Shown: in pieces, positions 1 through 13,298 of the stretch | Layout of the letters: each line of letters begins with the position of its first letter | Numbering within the stretch: position 1 is the stretch's first letter | Assembly (NCBI RefSeq): GCF_048128805.1 | Contig: NC_136000.1 | Coordinates: 9,349,354 to 9,413,353 of the forward strand | Source: Centroberyx gerrardi | Taxonomy: Eukaryota; Chordata; Actinopteri; Beryciformes; Berycidae | Length of the DNA: 64,000 nt | Direction of reading: 5' to 3' | Translations under genes and position numbers: made by a program | The notes under the pieces: generated by a model | Told to the model about the DNA's origin: nothing | The model's input: the letters and a program-made list of their open reading frames with translations, nothing else | Databases searched by the model: none

Positions 1-1365
1 AAGCCACCATAAGCTGCGCCAGAGACCAGTCGATCTTGTTGCAATTCCTTGATGACCTCAATATAGATTACTCATAGATTACCTAATGCCTCTTTAAGGG
101 ACTTTATTTGAGGTGCATCACATGGTAATAATTATTAAGGGCTGAAGATAACAGTCATTAAGTTTTAAAATCTTAATGAGACTGTTTCTTTGGGTTTCAG
201 TGGGAATCCCAGGGTGTTTGACATGGAGGCAATACTGATCACAGGCAAGATAAAGAGCGTTTCTGAGTTTGTCTAAATGTGATTCTTTATTGAACAGAAT
301 TGATCTTTTTTCTTGGCCCAGGCAGGTCAGAGGTCAGAGGACAGCATCAGCTACAGAACAGTGGCCCTGGAGCTGGTAGGGATATGTGTCTTGCTCAAGG
401 ACACTTCAGCAGGGCGGCTGCTTGCCAACATGGTGACTAGAACATGTGTCCTCCGGCTGAAGGCTGGTGTCTCTAACTACTAGATCACTCTGCTGCCCCT
501 ACACTGACTAAGGATTATAAAAGAGATGGTTAATAGTAAAAAAAAAAAAAAAAAAAAAAAAAAAGTACAATGTAAACAGCAACATAGGCATACTAGCTTG
601 CATAATACATCCCCTCATCTATTATGCTTACTGCCAATAGAAAAACCATGACCCATGATCTGATAGTAGCTTGTCTATTAAAGTTTATATGGTTTGACTC
701 TCATGGTTTGGCTCTGCTATTTACATTTTCTGCATGCAAACCCTGGCTCAGTGGGTTGCCATCCCCTCAGCCTCCCTAAAATGTGACAATCATGAAATTA
801 ATGTATTAAAATAATATATCCAACACAAGTATCATTCATCTACAGTTTCACAACTTCTAAAAAGCAAAGTGAAAGTTTTGTCATCCTCAGTCCTCACTTT
901 AGTATTATAATGAAAACTGATTGGATCATTTACAGCAGCAGCACTGACTCACAGGAAGATGATGCACAGGCCATGTCTTGTCTCTGCTGGGCTTTTGTTC
1001 ATAGCTTCATCACGCTGCATAAATCTTTAATAACAGCAGAACTGCTGGAGTGAACAAATGAATGCATGTTCCCTTATAATGCCGGTTTAATGACAACAAA
1101 TGAAGTCCTATTAAAAATCTGGCTGTGCGTATGACCTTCATCATTAGATCCCAGAGGAATTAAAAAAATTAAAAATAAAAATTGATAAATCATATTAGTG
1201 CTGTATCAGCTGATTGGATTTTTAAAAAGGTCGACCTCTCTCATGGGGCTTCAGAGGGCCAGCATGATTTGTGTTGTTGTGGTTTGATGATTAAAAGTAT
1301 CTGTGGATATAAGATAGGAATTGTCTAATAAAAGCCATTTCTTGAAAATGTCACATACTTGTTTT
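1..1365. other. Gene-free flank with a dispersed fish repeat
   Basis: I see no supported gene. Positions 345-500 contain wording common in teleost dispersed repeats: a 'TGTCTTGCTCAAGGACACTT' core followed by a 'GGGCGGCTGCTTGCC' block. A pure A run lies at about 540-564. The rest is AT-rich sequence with stops in all frames. Confidence 0.5.
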
Positions 1366-1369
1366 TGTT

Positions 1370-1634
1370 ATTACCTCCGCCAAGGAGGTAATGTTTTCAC
1401 CCGCGTCTGTGTGTTTGTGCATCCGTCCGTCTGTTAGCAGGATATCTCAAAAAGTTGGGCACAGATTTGGTATGAAAACTTGGTATGAAGGTTGGTTATG
1501 GGCCAAGGAAGAAGTAATTACATTTTCATGTCGATTGGCCAAAAGGGGGTGTGGTGTTGGGCGTAGCATATCACCAAAAGGTGGTTGTCAGACATGGCGG
1601 AGGTCTGTGCTCTACTGAGCACATTTTCTAGTCT
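1370..1634 (+). mobile_element. Dispersed repeat with CCTCCGCC/GGCGGAGG ends, copy 1
   Basis: The left end reads TTACCTCCGCCAAGGAGGTAA and the right end has GGCGGAGGT followed by 'GCTCTACTGAGCAC', so the termini are inverted. The interior has 'GTTAGCAGGATATCTCAAAAA'-type wording and a 'GATTGGCCAAAAGGGGG' block. Both recur at 6.69-7.29 kb and 46.3-47.4 kb. This is the shortest copy. A 75-codon ORF inside it is incidental. I do not assign a family name. Confidence 0.65.
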
Positions 1635-2104
1635 TGTATGAGAACAACTAGACATAACTGCTGGGGTTCAAGTTACAGTAACATGTTGACATGGTCTTGG
1701 CAGTCATGGATCAGCTGAGAGAAAGACTATACCTATACCTCTTAGAGAGTAAATATAGTTGAACTTCTGTTATCCTCAGGCCTACAAAACACAGTAAGAG
1801 ATTTATTAAGGGAAGCGGAGAGATGTAAATTCATAAAGCTGCATGTAGGCTAAGTTCCCTGAGACATGTTTTATGAATTTTAGAGATGCATAATGTCTCT
1901 TTGACTTGAGATCAAGGAATTCTTAGTATAAAACAAAAGTAAGGTTTCACTGAGATGAAAAACAGCCCATGTTGTTATTTCCCTGAACTTTATTGTTCTA
2001 TGTATTGTAAAACAAGTAAACAGTAAACATGTCAGCACCCATGAATGATGCATAGTTGTAATGGGAAAATACAGTATGTAGAAAATATATGACCTCATGT
2101 TTCT

Positions 2105-2560
2105 TGACTGCGTGCGACAGGGAAAAGGGAAGAGGAAGTGCAATTCATTGGCGTCCAAGATACTGCTTAACGCACAGAAATAAAACGATGTGGTGGCCCC
2201 CTTAGGCCAATCAGTGCAGTTTTGAAAATGGCAGAACACAGCAAAGAGGTAGTCATTCTACCATGTTTTATCAAAATGCAATCAGTGACATCCAAGATAT
2301 GGTGTGTGACGGACAGACAATCAAACAAACACTGTGACGCCAAAAGTGCAATTTTGAAAATGCCGAAACTGAGCAATTAGATGCATCATTCCCCTAAATT
2401 TTGTCAAAATGTAATCAGCAATGTCCGATATATTGTGCAGACAGACATTGTACAGACAATAAACAAACGTTGTAGCGCCCCCCTTAGGCCAATCAGTGCA
2501 ATTTTTAAAAATGCCCAAATGGAGTTTTGTCAAAATCCCATCAGTGGCATATGAGCGTTA
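2105..2560. repeat. Imperfect local repeat block of about 100-150 bp units
   Basis: The phrases 'CCCTTAGGCCAATCAGTGCA', 'TTTTGAAAATGCC' and 'TTTTGTCAAAATG...ATCAG' recur three or four times (near 2200, 2345, 2400, 2485 and 2525). They are interspersed with 'GACAGACA..AAACAAAC'. The overlapping minus-strand ORFs of 60-120 codons share the same peptide fragments because they read the same repeat, so they are not treated as genes. Confidence 0.55.
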
Positions 2561-4770
2561 TTGTGCATGATGGATGGATGAACGGACAATGATATGAGAA
2601 CCTAAACACTAAGTTGATTTAAAATTAATCTATTTAGTCCATCAGCAATATCTCATATATATGATACTGGATATCGATGTAGAACTTTTACCCATAAGCT
2701 GCCATACAATTAAACATTTGCTCAGTTTGATAAACTGTAGGCTATATATTGTATCTGACCGTAAATCCTGAGATACCAAATTGCTGACTGTTTTGAATAT
2801 TAACATGGCCTGAGGTGCATAAGGACAGCTATCATTCAAAATATATGGAGAAGGAAGTGTCCCTGAATTGGTTCTTGTTGGTCCTTGATTTGGTTCTCTT
2901 CATTTTGGCCATGACTGTGGGACTTCTCTCAGACCATGAGGAAGGCCTTTACCTTGTCTGCTCCAGCCTACACAAGGCCCACACTGCTCTCAATCTCTGC
3001 AGTCATTTGTATAGATTAAGCTGCAGTGTCTCATCTTGTCATGGCCTAGTTTATATGAAATGTCCCTGTTATTATGTGCTGTGTTGCCTTATGTTTGTCT
3101 ATTGTTTTGTGCTGTCCTGTACTGTATCGTTTTCATGTTTTGTTGTGTTGTGTTGTACTGCACTGCATCGTACTGCATTGCATTGCATTCCATTCCATTG
3201 TATTGTACTGTAAGACAACCAAACAACACATGAAATAACAAAACACAATCCCAGTATAACAGTATATTACTTTTAGCCATACAGTAGTTTCCTTTTAGTG
3301 ATGTTTGGGTTCTGTAATCACAGCCATAAGTTACTTTCTGTTGCTTAAATTGCCATCCCCCTTAATTGAGACCCTGTAGATTTGCCTGCCCTTTTTACCA
3401 AAATTAAATTCTGGTGTCAGGTATGGACACTTCTCTGCCCACAGTAAGTGACAAATTGAAATTTAAGAACAAAATACAAACTGTCTCCAAACCAGCAGCT
3501 GGACTCCTACCATCTTTTGTCCCTTTTGTCCATTTGGTATCCTTTGGTATAAAGCATCACAGACCGGCCAGCTTGGTAAACAGGACTATGCTGTTCAAAT
3601 TTTTCAAACAGTTACCTCTCACTGCCATTTGGAGCCACCGTTGTGCAAAGTTGCCTAGTGCAGCTTTAACAGAAGACCTCAGTATCCATCTGGTTTTTAT
3701 GCACATCTCTCCACCGTATTGTATTTCAGGCCTGGCTATTATTCTTCCATCTGTGTGATTACAAATGTCTTCCCAAGTAGCTACTTTAATGGTGTCCCTT
3801 ATATTTGAGACCACAAGACCTGAGGCCCCTGGAGGAGGGGATGTATGTAGAACATGCATGATATTTCCTGGTTTCTTGTAACTCTGCAAGATTGGGTCAG
3901 GCCAAGTGGGGATGGAGACAGGTGTGGTGGGTCACTATTCCTCAACAATTCAACCCACATGGTAAGGTCTTAGGATACAGGCAGCAAAGACAGGGACTGT
4001 AGGGGAATGTGTAGGAAATTTCTGTGAGATGTTATATTGAGATGCTTGAATATCAATATCACTCACAAAATCCTGATTATTTAGTAGAGATTTCAACATT
4101 CCTGCATAAGGCTTTTAAAGCCCCTTGTGATCTATACAGCATCCAAATTCATGTAGTTCTCATACTAACATGTCATACTTACTGTGAAATGTTTGAACGC
4201 ACGATACTGTAGCACACCTGTAACATGTTAAGTTGATCCTGATTACATTTACATAGCTGAGAAAGGCTGGTGGGTCTCACCAAATGACAAGTGTAGTGTA
4301 AACACTTAACACTTTAATAATAGCACCTAAGCACTTCTTTCTAGATGCCAATACATTTCAGATGATTTAAACACAGGATTGCATGGATTTGGAAACCAGA
4401 AAACCAAATGGATACCCTTGTTATTTATGGTAATTTAGAAGACTAGTATTAGCCCAACATGCTTTCCTTTCTTTTGCTATAGTGTGCCCCCTGGGTATAT
4501 ATTTGCACACTCTCTGTAGCATGTAGAGCAGATATGTTCAATAAAACAAAAATAGCCCGAAAATTGATGTTTGTTTAGTATTGGACCTGAGAGTTACCAT
4601 TCTAACAGGAAATTCCCATTTTGAGAGAAGCAGATATAGAGACATAAACACAGAAACTAGTACTTATCTGTCTTCTAGGAGTGCATGAATGAAAACAGCA
4701 AAGGCACATGAAGCCATCTAAATGTTGCTCCTGGACTTGGGATTTACCTCTTAATTTTGAAGTATGTCTA
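2561..4770. other. Gene-free stretch with a GCATT/CCATT-rich patch
   Basis: No gene is supported. At about 3120-3215 a run of TGTTG, TACTG, GCATT and CCATT pentamers gives overlapping open frames on both strands (132, 65 and 63 codons). Their composition is that of a simple repeat. ORFs at 3414-3758 (+) and 3557-3889 (-) overlap each other and have no recognisable domain. Confidence 0.5.
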
Positions 4771-5350
4771 GATTAGATTATATTAGATTAAACTTTAAAT
4801 TGGAAGACATTTGAAATTGGATCATTGCAGCAACAGAGAATTGGTTATAAAAAATCAATATACAAATCAAGCAAATAGAGAGTAACAAAGATAATACCAC
4901 AAAAAATTACAACAAAAGAAGATAGAGGATATAAATAAAATAAAGATACAGCATCTTCATTGACAAATTAACAGATTATCAGATGTTTACGGTTTTCAGA
5001 TCAACAATTTACAACATATATTTGAGGTGTGCAAAATGTGCAGATAGATAGATCTATAGAGTATATGTGCAACTGTGCATCCATAGCTGTTCCCTCTATC
5101 ATGTGCACAGATGTGAAAACATGGCATTGTAAACCATTCACATTATCAAACTTACAGATCAAGGTAACGTACAATGTCTAGAACATGCAGATGTACGTTA
5201 CTAGCTATTCACCATATCAAATTTACAGATGGAGTTAGAATATGTACAAAAATATCTCCAGACTGGCAAATGTACATTGCTAGCTGTTCTCATTATCAGA
5301 TCATATTAACAGTGTAGAAAACGTTACAGAAATCCATATCTAAAGAGTGA
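4770..5350 (-). mobile_element. Probable LINE 3' end (reverse) plus short local repeats
   Basis: 'AGATTAGATTATATTAGATT' followed by 'AAACTTTAAATTG' and 'ATCATTGCAGCAACAG' resembles the reverse complement of the (TCTAA)n tail and 3' end of fish non-LTR elements. Between 5020 and 5330 a phrase of the type 'TTATCAAACTTACAGATC...GTACGTTACTAGCTATTC' recurs two or three times. The family assignment rests on pattern memory only. Confidence 0.35.
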
Positions 5351-5459
5351 TTCCTTTCAGTCGACCTCAAAACATTTTGGATTTTGCTGTTAAACAAAGA
5401 AGTAGGCCTAAATTAGAGTAACTAAAATACCATAATAAATGATACAGTAACAACAAATT

Positions 5460-5760
5460 AATTTGGGGGGGTTGAGACGGCCTTTTTCCCGCTGCGCAGC
5501 CGAGGGCATCACAAGGCAAATTCAGGTCAGGCAGTCAGTCAGTGACGCTTAGTGAGATGACGCTTCATGAGATGGCCTCTAGAGGGCGTCTTTGGCTAAG
5601 AGATGGCCTCTGGCCTATGGGCGAAACGAGTCCCATACACTGATAATGCCACATTGAACCCCACACATTGAGCTACACTCTCCGCTGTTACTTTACAGAC
5701 ATCTAAATCTTCTGCTGTCCTGCAAACCTTAACGGTAGGTAACGTTATTACCTGTGGTAT
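5460..5760. other. GC- and CpG-richer island, possible orphan promoter or exon
   Basis: This patch is clearly richer in GC and CpG than its surroundings. It contains two 'GAGATGGCCTCT' copies (5570s and 5600s). It ends with an acceptor-like 'TTACTTTACAG' near 5690 and a donor-like 'ACGGTAGGT' near 5735, which would bound an exon-sized segment. No open frame with recognisable protein content spans it. It could equally be a fragment of a mobile element. Confidence 0.25.
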
Positions 5761-5922
5761 TGAAGTGACGTTGGTGGAATAGGAAATTTAACCGATAAAA
5801 GTGTTAATAACAGATATTAAAAAAAAGATACACTTGGTGTTTTTCAGTTACCTGGTAGCCAGCTAACCCAGCTGGCTAACTAAGTTTCCATTCACCACTA
5901 ACGTTAGCTACATTGATGAATT

Positions 5923-6127
5923 ACCTACCCAGTCCTTATAGGAGATTAATGAGTTTTATGAGAAGAATCCATGTGGCTCTTTGTCAAACCGTCAAATCAT
6001 TTTCAGTTATTTCAACGTAGCTACCATGTAAGTTCACCAGGTGAGCACCGTATAAGCAAACCATTCCCAGTAGTTTCATAGTAACGTCATGCCTAACCGT
6101 AAAATCTCCTGTAAGGACTGGGTAGGT
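5923..6127. mobile_element. Short inverted-repeat (MITE-like) element
   Basis: A 25-bp segment at 5923-5947 (starting ACCTACCCAGTCCTTATAGG) is matched in reverse complement at 6103-6127 with one mismatch. A third partial copy (CCTGTAAGGACCGGGTA) lies at about 6214-6230. An additional 8-bp stem, TAGCCAGC/GCTGGCTA, lies just upstream at 5856-5878. No transposase is present. Duplicated target bases were not resolved. Confidence 0.5.
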
Positions 6128-6689
6128 ACTGATAACTACATGATACCTTCTGTTAAGCATAGCTATAACTCTGATTACCTCTGAGGTTCTTCACTGGGAA
6201 ATTATCCCCATGTCCTGTAAGGACCGGGTAGCAACTGATAATTATAGGGTCAGTAATAATAGAAGAAACTGGATTATACCCCCTGGGAGATAACTGTAAC
6301 TACTGTCTAACTCCGGCTAATGCGTACTAAACACCAGGTAACTTCCACAAATTCTATTGAAAGTACTCACATTTGTCTTGCAATATCCGTACCAACATGT
6401 CTTTCATCAAAACATATATAGTTTGCTAGTCTTTGGCCCATCATCACCCACTAGCAGCTGCTAGCTAATGTTACATAGTGAGGCACTACTCAAGAACAGC
6501 TTAGGGCTACATTGAATTGAATTTCATTTAATTAAATTGAACTACATATAACTGAATTATACACATGCGCCGTGGGCCTTTACAGGATTTGTGCTTATTG
6601 CTTTTACAAAAGTAAGCCGACTGTTGAAAAGAACCTCTCTGTGGTAACCCTGTGAGGTGCAATAACCATATTTCATTATTGGATGGGGG

Positions 6690-7287
6690 TTATGTTTTTG
6701 CCCCATTATATCTGTTTGTCTGTTAGCACGATATCTCAAAAAGTTATAAATAGATTTGCATGAAACTTTGTGGAAAGATTGGTCATGGGGCAAGGAAGAA
6801 CTGATTAACTTTTCACACTGATTGGCCAATGGGGGGTGTGGTGGTGGGCGTGGCTTCTCAAACATATAACCTCTGAACAAATTCACGTAACACCATCAAA
6901 CCTTGTGTGCCTATCAGCAAAAACCTCCATTATTGGCCCAATCAAACAACACGAGGCACTGGAGAATTTCCGGTTTAGACATAACCTCCCTGATCATTTT
7001 CCAAAATTTGGTACAGTGGTAGAAGGGCAGCCCTAATGGTCACTAAGTACTAACTGGCTATGTGGTGTTGCAATAACTGGCTAAAATGGTAAAAGAATTT
7101 GAACAGGCAGATCTCACGTCCCATTTCAGGTCCAGTCATGAAACTGTGTGCATCTCCTGATGTGAAAAAGGTTGGTAATGCAGCATGGAATAAATGTATA
7201 TCTTTTGGTGAAAATCCGACAAGTGGAACTGGCATATTTTGACAATTGCAGTGTTGCCACAGGTATGTGCTCTACTGAGTGCCATCT
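6690..7287 (+). mobile_element. Dispersed repeat with CCTCCGCC/GGCGGAGG ends, copy 2
   Basis: This is a fuller copy of the family seen at 1.37 kb. It has 'GTTAGCACGATATCTCAAAAA', 'TGGGGCAAGGAAGAACTGAT', 'CCTCCATTATTGGCCCAATC', 'AGAAGGGCAGCCCTAATGG' and 'TCAGGTCCAGTCATGAAA', ending in 'GTGCTCTACTGAGTGCCAT'. The same blocks occur in the same order in the copy at 46.3-47.4 kb, where another element interrupts them. ORFs inside are short and unrelated to known proteins. Confidence 0.65.
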
Positions 7288-7289
7288 TT

Positions 7290-10200
7290 TTTTCATTATC
7301 ATTTCATTATCCGTGCTGCTTCAGATGCATCATGCATAACTTACCAGTCTACTGCAGCAGTGTCTAATCATGTGCCACAGAGGGCCTCTAAGAGTTGCAG
7401 GTTTTCATTCCAGTCCAGCACTACACTGATCATTTCACTAATTGTCATCTTCAACCAGAGAGGGACTAAACACCTGTCTATTGGAAATAATTTTTCCATG
7501 GTCAATCAAACCCTGAAAAATTTTTTAAATCACAAACCAGCTCACTCCACTTTTTGTTTGTAACTGACCTCTGAAACATTCAAATGTGTTATCATCACAT
7601 CTAATTTCACTGCAATATATGGATGATTAAATCCTATTCATCGCCTCTTTGACCTTGCCATACTTTGCCACCAAACACTTTTGTGGACATTGATGAAAGT
7701 GCTTTACCATGATCTATTTTAAATCAATTTCTGATTCTTTTTCTAACATGATACAGCTGTTTCTGTTACATCTGCTGTACATCACATCACTTTAGTAGAC
7801 AGAGCAACAATATGACATGGTGTGATGGCATATTCTGTATATATGCGTCAAAGTTCTGTTAGATATCCATCTTTACCATCTTGAAACTTGTTCTGCGCAT
7901 AAATGACCGTGGAAGCTTGAGTTCAAATAAAACGAAAATCATAAAAATTGGAGTTGCAAGGTTTTTCCACAACAGCAACGAATATGTATTAATCAGAAAT
8001 AAAGCCATCAGATTCATGCTGCACATGCCTGGAGGATATTATTCCATATAACAACAGGTTAGAGGCTGTCACTCAATAAGTTATTACACCCCAGTTAATT
8101 AAAATCAGGTCATAGAACCCACTGTTAACAGCTATTTAATAAAACAAAAAGCAATATCACTTTGATTATGTTCATGGTGTCAATCAGGAGAGTCAATGGT
8201 CATTTTCACTGTGAAACAAGAAGATCATCACAATCACAACAAGCTGAAGTAGCAGATTTTCTCACTTGTCTATTGATTTATGTTGGGCTGTTTGATTGCA
8301 TTATTGAATATTAATATCACTTGCAGAACAAGCTGGGTCATCACTAACTTGAACTCTTACTTGAGTCTTGTATGGCTTGTGCCACTGTATCGTAGCAACA
8401 TCAAACCTTTGCAGACGATCACTGGCCCTCCTCTGCATCCATGTGTTCTCCCAACCTGTCCTTCCGACTGACTGACCCATTTTAAAACTGGGCTAATAAT
8501 ACCATCTCCTCTCTGTGTCAACACTGTGTCTGGACTGGAATGAAGTGTCCCAGTGTCAACACTGATTGTCCTAATGTAATTGCACAGGATGCGCCAATGA
8601 ACAAAAAGGGTACACAATGGATAAACACAAAGCAGAAGTGTTCATTAGCTCTTTCTATTCAAAGTATCATGACAAGCTGCCACTATTACGTCATAGCTCA
8701 AATTGGCCCTTGGTTAGCTTATTGATATGATTATAGTCAACTGGATTATCAATCAAGATTACTGATTTTTTAGAGAGAGAAGGGGAGATTGCTGGTGTTT
8801 GGCTAGTGGAGTTAGTCTGTCTTTTCCGATTATTGACAAAAAACAGAATTATCCTTTAAGTTGTTGGGAAAGTTAAAGCTAACTTTCAGGTTATATAATT
8901 CACATAAAAGATGTCTCATATTTTGTTACAAATGCATAAGATAATTTATGAACACCTCAATGGGACATCTGCTACTTCACTAGGTATCTTTCGGCCAGTA
9001 CCTTTGTCCTTTACCAAAATCACCAAGAATCCCTTGAGAGATCTTAAAAGACCCGGTCTATATATGAATTCCACAGTCTTATAAACCAATTAGATTTGGG
9101 CACCTGCTTTGGTTGTCATGCCAGAGTGGAGACTATTTGGTTTCAGTAAATCATGTTTTTAATATTAACTCTAATAGATCCACAACTTTATGTGCCTATA
9201 TGGTGCAGTAAATGTGGTTACACTGATGGGAAGTCCAACTGTTGGCCCTATGAAATTACTGAAAATGAGGAAAATGTAACTAATACTTTGAGTGAAGAAA
9301 ACTTTGGATTCAAGAGGAGTGCAGTAACAGTCGATTTGGTGGCACTGAAGGAAATGAGCCTGAGGAAAAATGAGCTGATTAAAATACTGATACAAATGGA
9401 GCAAAAACATGTCATATTGAAAACAAGACAATATGATTAATTGCACCAATCCTTTATTTCTAGTATGAATTTGTTAGGAGACATGCAGATATTAAACAAT
9501 GAAAAAAATGAAAGCAAGAAAATAATTTAATATACATCGTCGGTTCATAGATTCAGCTGATTTAAAATAACCAGTGTGTGATGTAGAAAGGAAAAGCTGA
9601 CTTAGGTCAATATCCTGTTAAATTCTTGCTGTTGACCTTTTCACTACATTATGTATTATGTATTATGTATTTTTGTTGGCCTAATGTGAGAATTCACATG
9701 GACTCATCTAGTGAAGAATTACTTAATGGATCTCTGACCCCCCCCCCTCCCCCCCTCCGGATCACATTCCCATCTCCTATATATCTTCCTCCTGCAATTG
9801 CTCTGAAAATGCTTCGTCTTGTTTAAAAAGGAAAAAAAGAAACATTCTACATTTACTCTTCAGCTCTTGTTTTTTTCTTAGCACTTCTCCATTATACACA
9901 ATCATTCTAGCGACACATCAATTATTACATCTATTATGCACTGTGGCTCTGATGCGTCCGTTCCCTATTATCGGCAGCTTGTAATGTTGATGATGTAGGA
10001 ATTACAGATCATTGCACTCTTGCACTTATCAAAGTTGCTCTAAATGTTGCAACTAAATGCCTAAAATGTAAATGCAACTCACACGATGCATATTATCGTG
10101 GATAGCACAACTTTACACCAACTCACAGTATCCTCTATTATGTGAAAACAAAGTTGAGAAATGCCAGGGTTTGTCGTTTCTTGCATATACTCAGTGGAAA

Positions 10201-11509
10201 TTTATGACAAAAGGCTCACTCTCTATAAGGATTTATGTATGAGCTGGATTTCCTTCTTCTTTTCCTTTTTTCCTGTGGCTTTAATGGAAATTTCAGGACT
10301 GCTAACAAATGACAAAACAAATCTTTTTGTGTGTGCAGACAGAGACAGACTTATTGTAAAAGGATGAATATCCAGCTGTCTAACAAAAAAGCTTTCTCCG
10401 CTCTGCCACTGCTGCTTAGAAGATCCTAACCTATGAGCTGCCTGTGTCGCTCTTAGACTTATCCAAAGTGAAAACAGGCCATCTACCATTTGAGAAACTG
10501 AATCTTAATCTTCTCTGTCTAATATCAAATTATGATTTTCCAGAACAGGTGAAATCCGATTTAAGATCTGAGGTCAGAATGTGGTGTTCCTCCACTCACC
10601 CTGCACTTCTTAATCCTATTCATTCAATTAGCCCCCAATGTCAGTATATAAGATGTAACAAGCTCCACAGTCCAGGCCATATGGTCAAGTGTTTGATTAT
10701 GCACTGAGACAGAGAAAGTAAATATTGGCTGTGATTATATACTGTGTTTGTCAAGGGCTTGGACATGGTAATGCTATCTTATCCTCATATGTTAACACAA
10801 AGCTAATTTGTAATTACGCAATGGATGGTTAGAACATTTTTGCGGTCCATCTATTAGAAAGATAAGACCTGAACTAGTCTCATGCTGTATCCGAAATGCC
10901 CACCCAGTGTTTCAGGCTGGTCAAGTAGAGTTGCATGATGAGCTTTATCAAATGCTTGACACTTAAAATTGCACAATCCCCTGCAGCAGTAACCTGAAGT
11001 AGTATGCCCCATTATCAACCAACTGATAGAATTGAAGAATCTAGGAAAGCATTCTAAATTCTATGGAAAATGTATTTTTTATAACATCTATATGAAAAGA
11101 GCTTCAGTTGCCATTATGTCATAGAGAGAGAATGCAATCCAGAATGTTTGGCTTTGTTCTTTCAACGGTTCTGATCAGTCAGAGGCAAAACATGGAGATG
11201 AAGAGCGGCTGACTATAACCTTGAAGGGGATGTGATGTGTAGTGTGACCATGTACCTGATGGCCCTGGGTAGTGCTGTTTGTCTCACCGAGGCCTTTGGT
11301 GAGACAAGCAGACTATCCAAGAGGCCGCCCAGAGTCTGATGGAGCCGGAACAGAGGCTTTGTCTGTCACAGTGACTGTTTACAGAGTAACCCAGCTATTG
11401 GCCGCACTCCAGTTAAGGTCTTCACCGGGTTAAGCTGTGTACATGAACCTTTGATACCGTGCGATGGAGTCTCCCTGTTGCTATGAATAAACCAGTAAAC
11501 AGAATATTC
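7290..11509. other. Gene-free stretch
   Basis: Positions 7345-7480 carry a phrase common in fish repeats ('CTAATCATGTGCCACAGAGG' then 'GCAGGTTTTCATTCC'). A C-rich run lies at 9739-9758. ORFs of up to 95 codons occur on both strands (e.g. 9153-9440 + and 9171-9449 -). They overlap in antiparallel, show no domain and no splice context, and I do not support them as genes. Confidence 0.5.
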
Positions 11510-11888
11510 CTGTCTGCTAGGGATGGGACGATAATATACTTATCTCACAATACGATTCGATACGCGATATGGGGTTCACGATTCAATACAACCACGATAC
11601 GATTTAATAAATAAAAGTTAAATGACAACAAAGTCTGACTGACTGACTGTGGCATTGGCTTGCTAGAATGTAAACAACAATGTAAAAATGTGATTACAAT
11701 AACAATATAATTTAGATGGAGAGTTTGTGAAATTGTGATAATCAAGCCGTCTCATTTGTGATTACTACCGCAGAGTTAAATGGAGCTAATATTGCAATTC
11801 ATTTTTCTGCCCCACGATGCATATTGTCACATTTATGTATTGCGATATATTGAATTTCGATATATATTGTCCCATCCCTACTGTCTAC
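11510..11888. mobile_element. hAT-like MITE, copy 1
   Basis: The element runs 11518-11880 with inverted ends TAGGGATGGGACGATA and the complement ATTGTCCCATCCCTA. It is bounded by an imperfect 8-bp duplication, CTGTCTGC (11510-11517) and CTGTCTAC (11881-11888). An 8-bp target duplication is characteristic of hAT transposons. It shares its interior with the copies at 13.3 and 37.3 kb ('GTTAAATGACAACAAAGTCT', 'CCCCACGATGCATATTGTC'). It has no coding capacity. Confidence 0.75.
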
Positions 11889-12242
11889 CACACAGACAGA
11901 AAAAAAAGGTATGAAAAGATGCAAGGGCCAGCTACTCTCCTTGATCGAACAGTAGGTTACTTCTAATACACTGGAAAGAAATAATGATCCAAATAGCAAT
12001 AGTAATAGTATTGTGCGCTGCCATGTTTTTTGTTGACATCAAAATGCACCTATAACACTGTGTGAGTCTGATTTTGCGCAGGTGGCAAAAACCAAACGCG
12101 AAAGGAATAAGATGCTTCCATGCCTCAGTAACCCCTTTAATATGGGAGTAAGCAATGTTAACTGGGTTATGCTGATCGAATTATGAGGTTTACATGTGCA
12201 GAAAAACATCAAAGTATTTTCTTTTAGCTCATGGTGAGGAAG

Positions 12243-12507
12243 GCTATCTATCTATCTATCTATCCATATCTATCGATCGATCTATCTGACTCAAAACTTG
12301 AGTAATCAGGTTAATAACAGAAATCTCCATGTATGCAAACATAGCCATTGATGGACATTGTCATTTTATGTTTTTTCATTATTTTTGTCAGATATTACAG
12401 ATTTGACAACTTGGTGAATGGGTCTTTTTTATACTTGTAAACAGTTGAGACGCATACAGTGCAAACACACAGACACACTGACATACACACACACACACGC
12501 ACGCATG

Positions 12508-12560
<53 letters not shown>
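12243..12560. repeat. Microsatellites (ATCT)n and (CA)n
   Basis: A (TATC)n tract lies at about 12243-12290 and a long CA tract, with CACG interruptions, at about 12483-12560. Both are ordinary simple repeats. Confidence 0.85.
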
Positions 12561-12562
<2 letters not shown>

Positions 12563-13298
12563 GCACTTAATTATCCTACCCTATTGACCATGATGACAGG
12601 CAGACCAGAGCACTAAAGTCTGCTTACGCATTACAGGAGGGTTAATTGAGTCTCAGCTGGCACAGGCTGTACCAGCAGAAACAAAGAGGAAAACGACAGC
12701 ACCCATTACCACACATTAATGTTCAACAGGTAGACGTGTCGACAAAAGGAACTGGGTCAAACTACTTCTCACCCTCCCAGACATTCATAATATATAATCC
12801 CTAAAACTAATGTGGACACACACAGACACAGACACAGACATAATGTTCCACTGCCTCTTCCATCTTCTCCTTACAAATGTACCTGTCCTAAAACTGTCAC
12901 AAGTAATAGATGGTTTTAGTGTCTTGTGTAGCAGCCAAACTGAAAATCTGCAAGAGTTATGGCTTACACACTGTGAGAGCCAAGCTTTATACTTGCAAGT
13001 GTGAAAACTTGCCTGAAGCTTAGCAACTCTGTGTTACTGTTTGCTGCAGGGTTTTGGGTTCCATTCACTCAACTGAGACAGCAGCTTACTTACTAATATT
13101 GATAGAACCTTCCTACTTGATTAGTTCTGTATAGATGGGCTATAAGAGCCTATGGGGGGAAAAAAGCAGTTTTTCCAAAATCTTGAAATTTAGTTGATTG
13201 AATTTAAAGTGAATTGACTAAGAGAACTGCTAAGAGAAACATACAGGGGCAGTGTGAATGAAATGATGCTGTTTAAGGACGAATGAATCCATTATATG

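Noticed and set aside
2815..3213. 132-codon ORF with a Cys-rich C-terminus
   Set aside because: The distal half reads a TGTTG/TACTG/GCATT repeat. There is no domain, and an antiparallel ORF lies in the same place.
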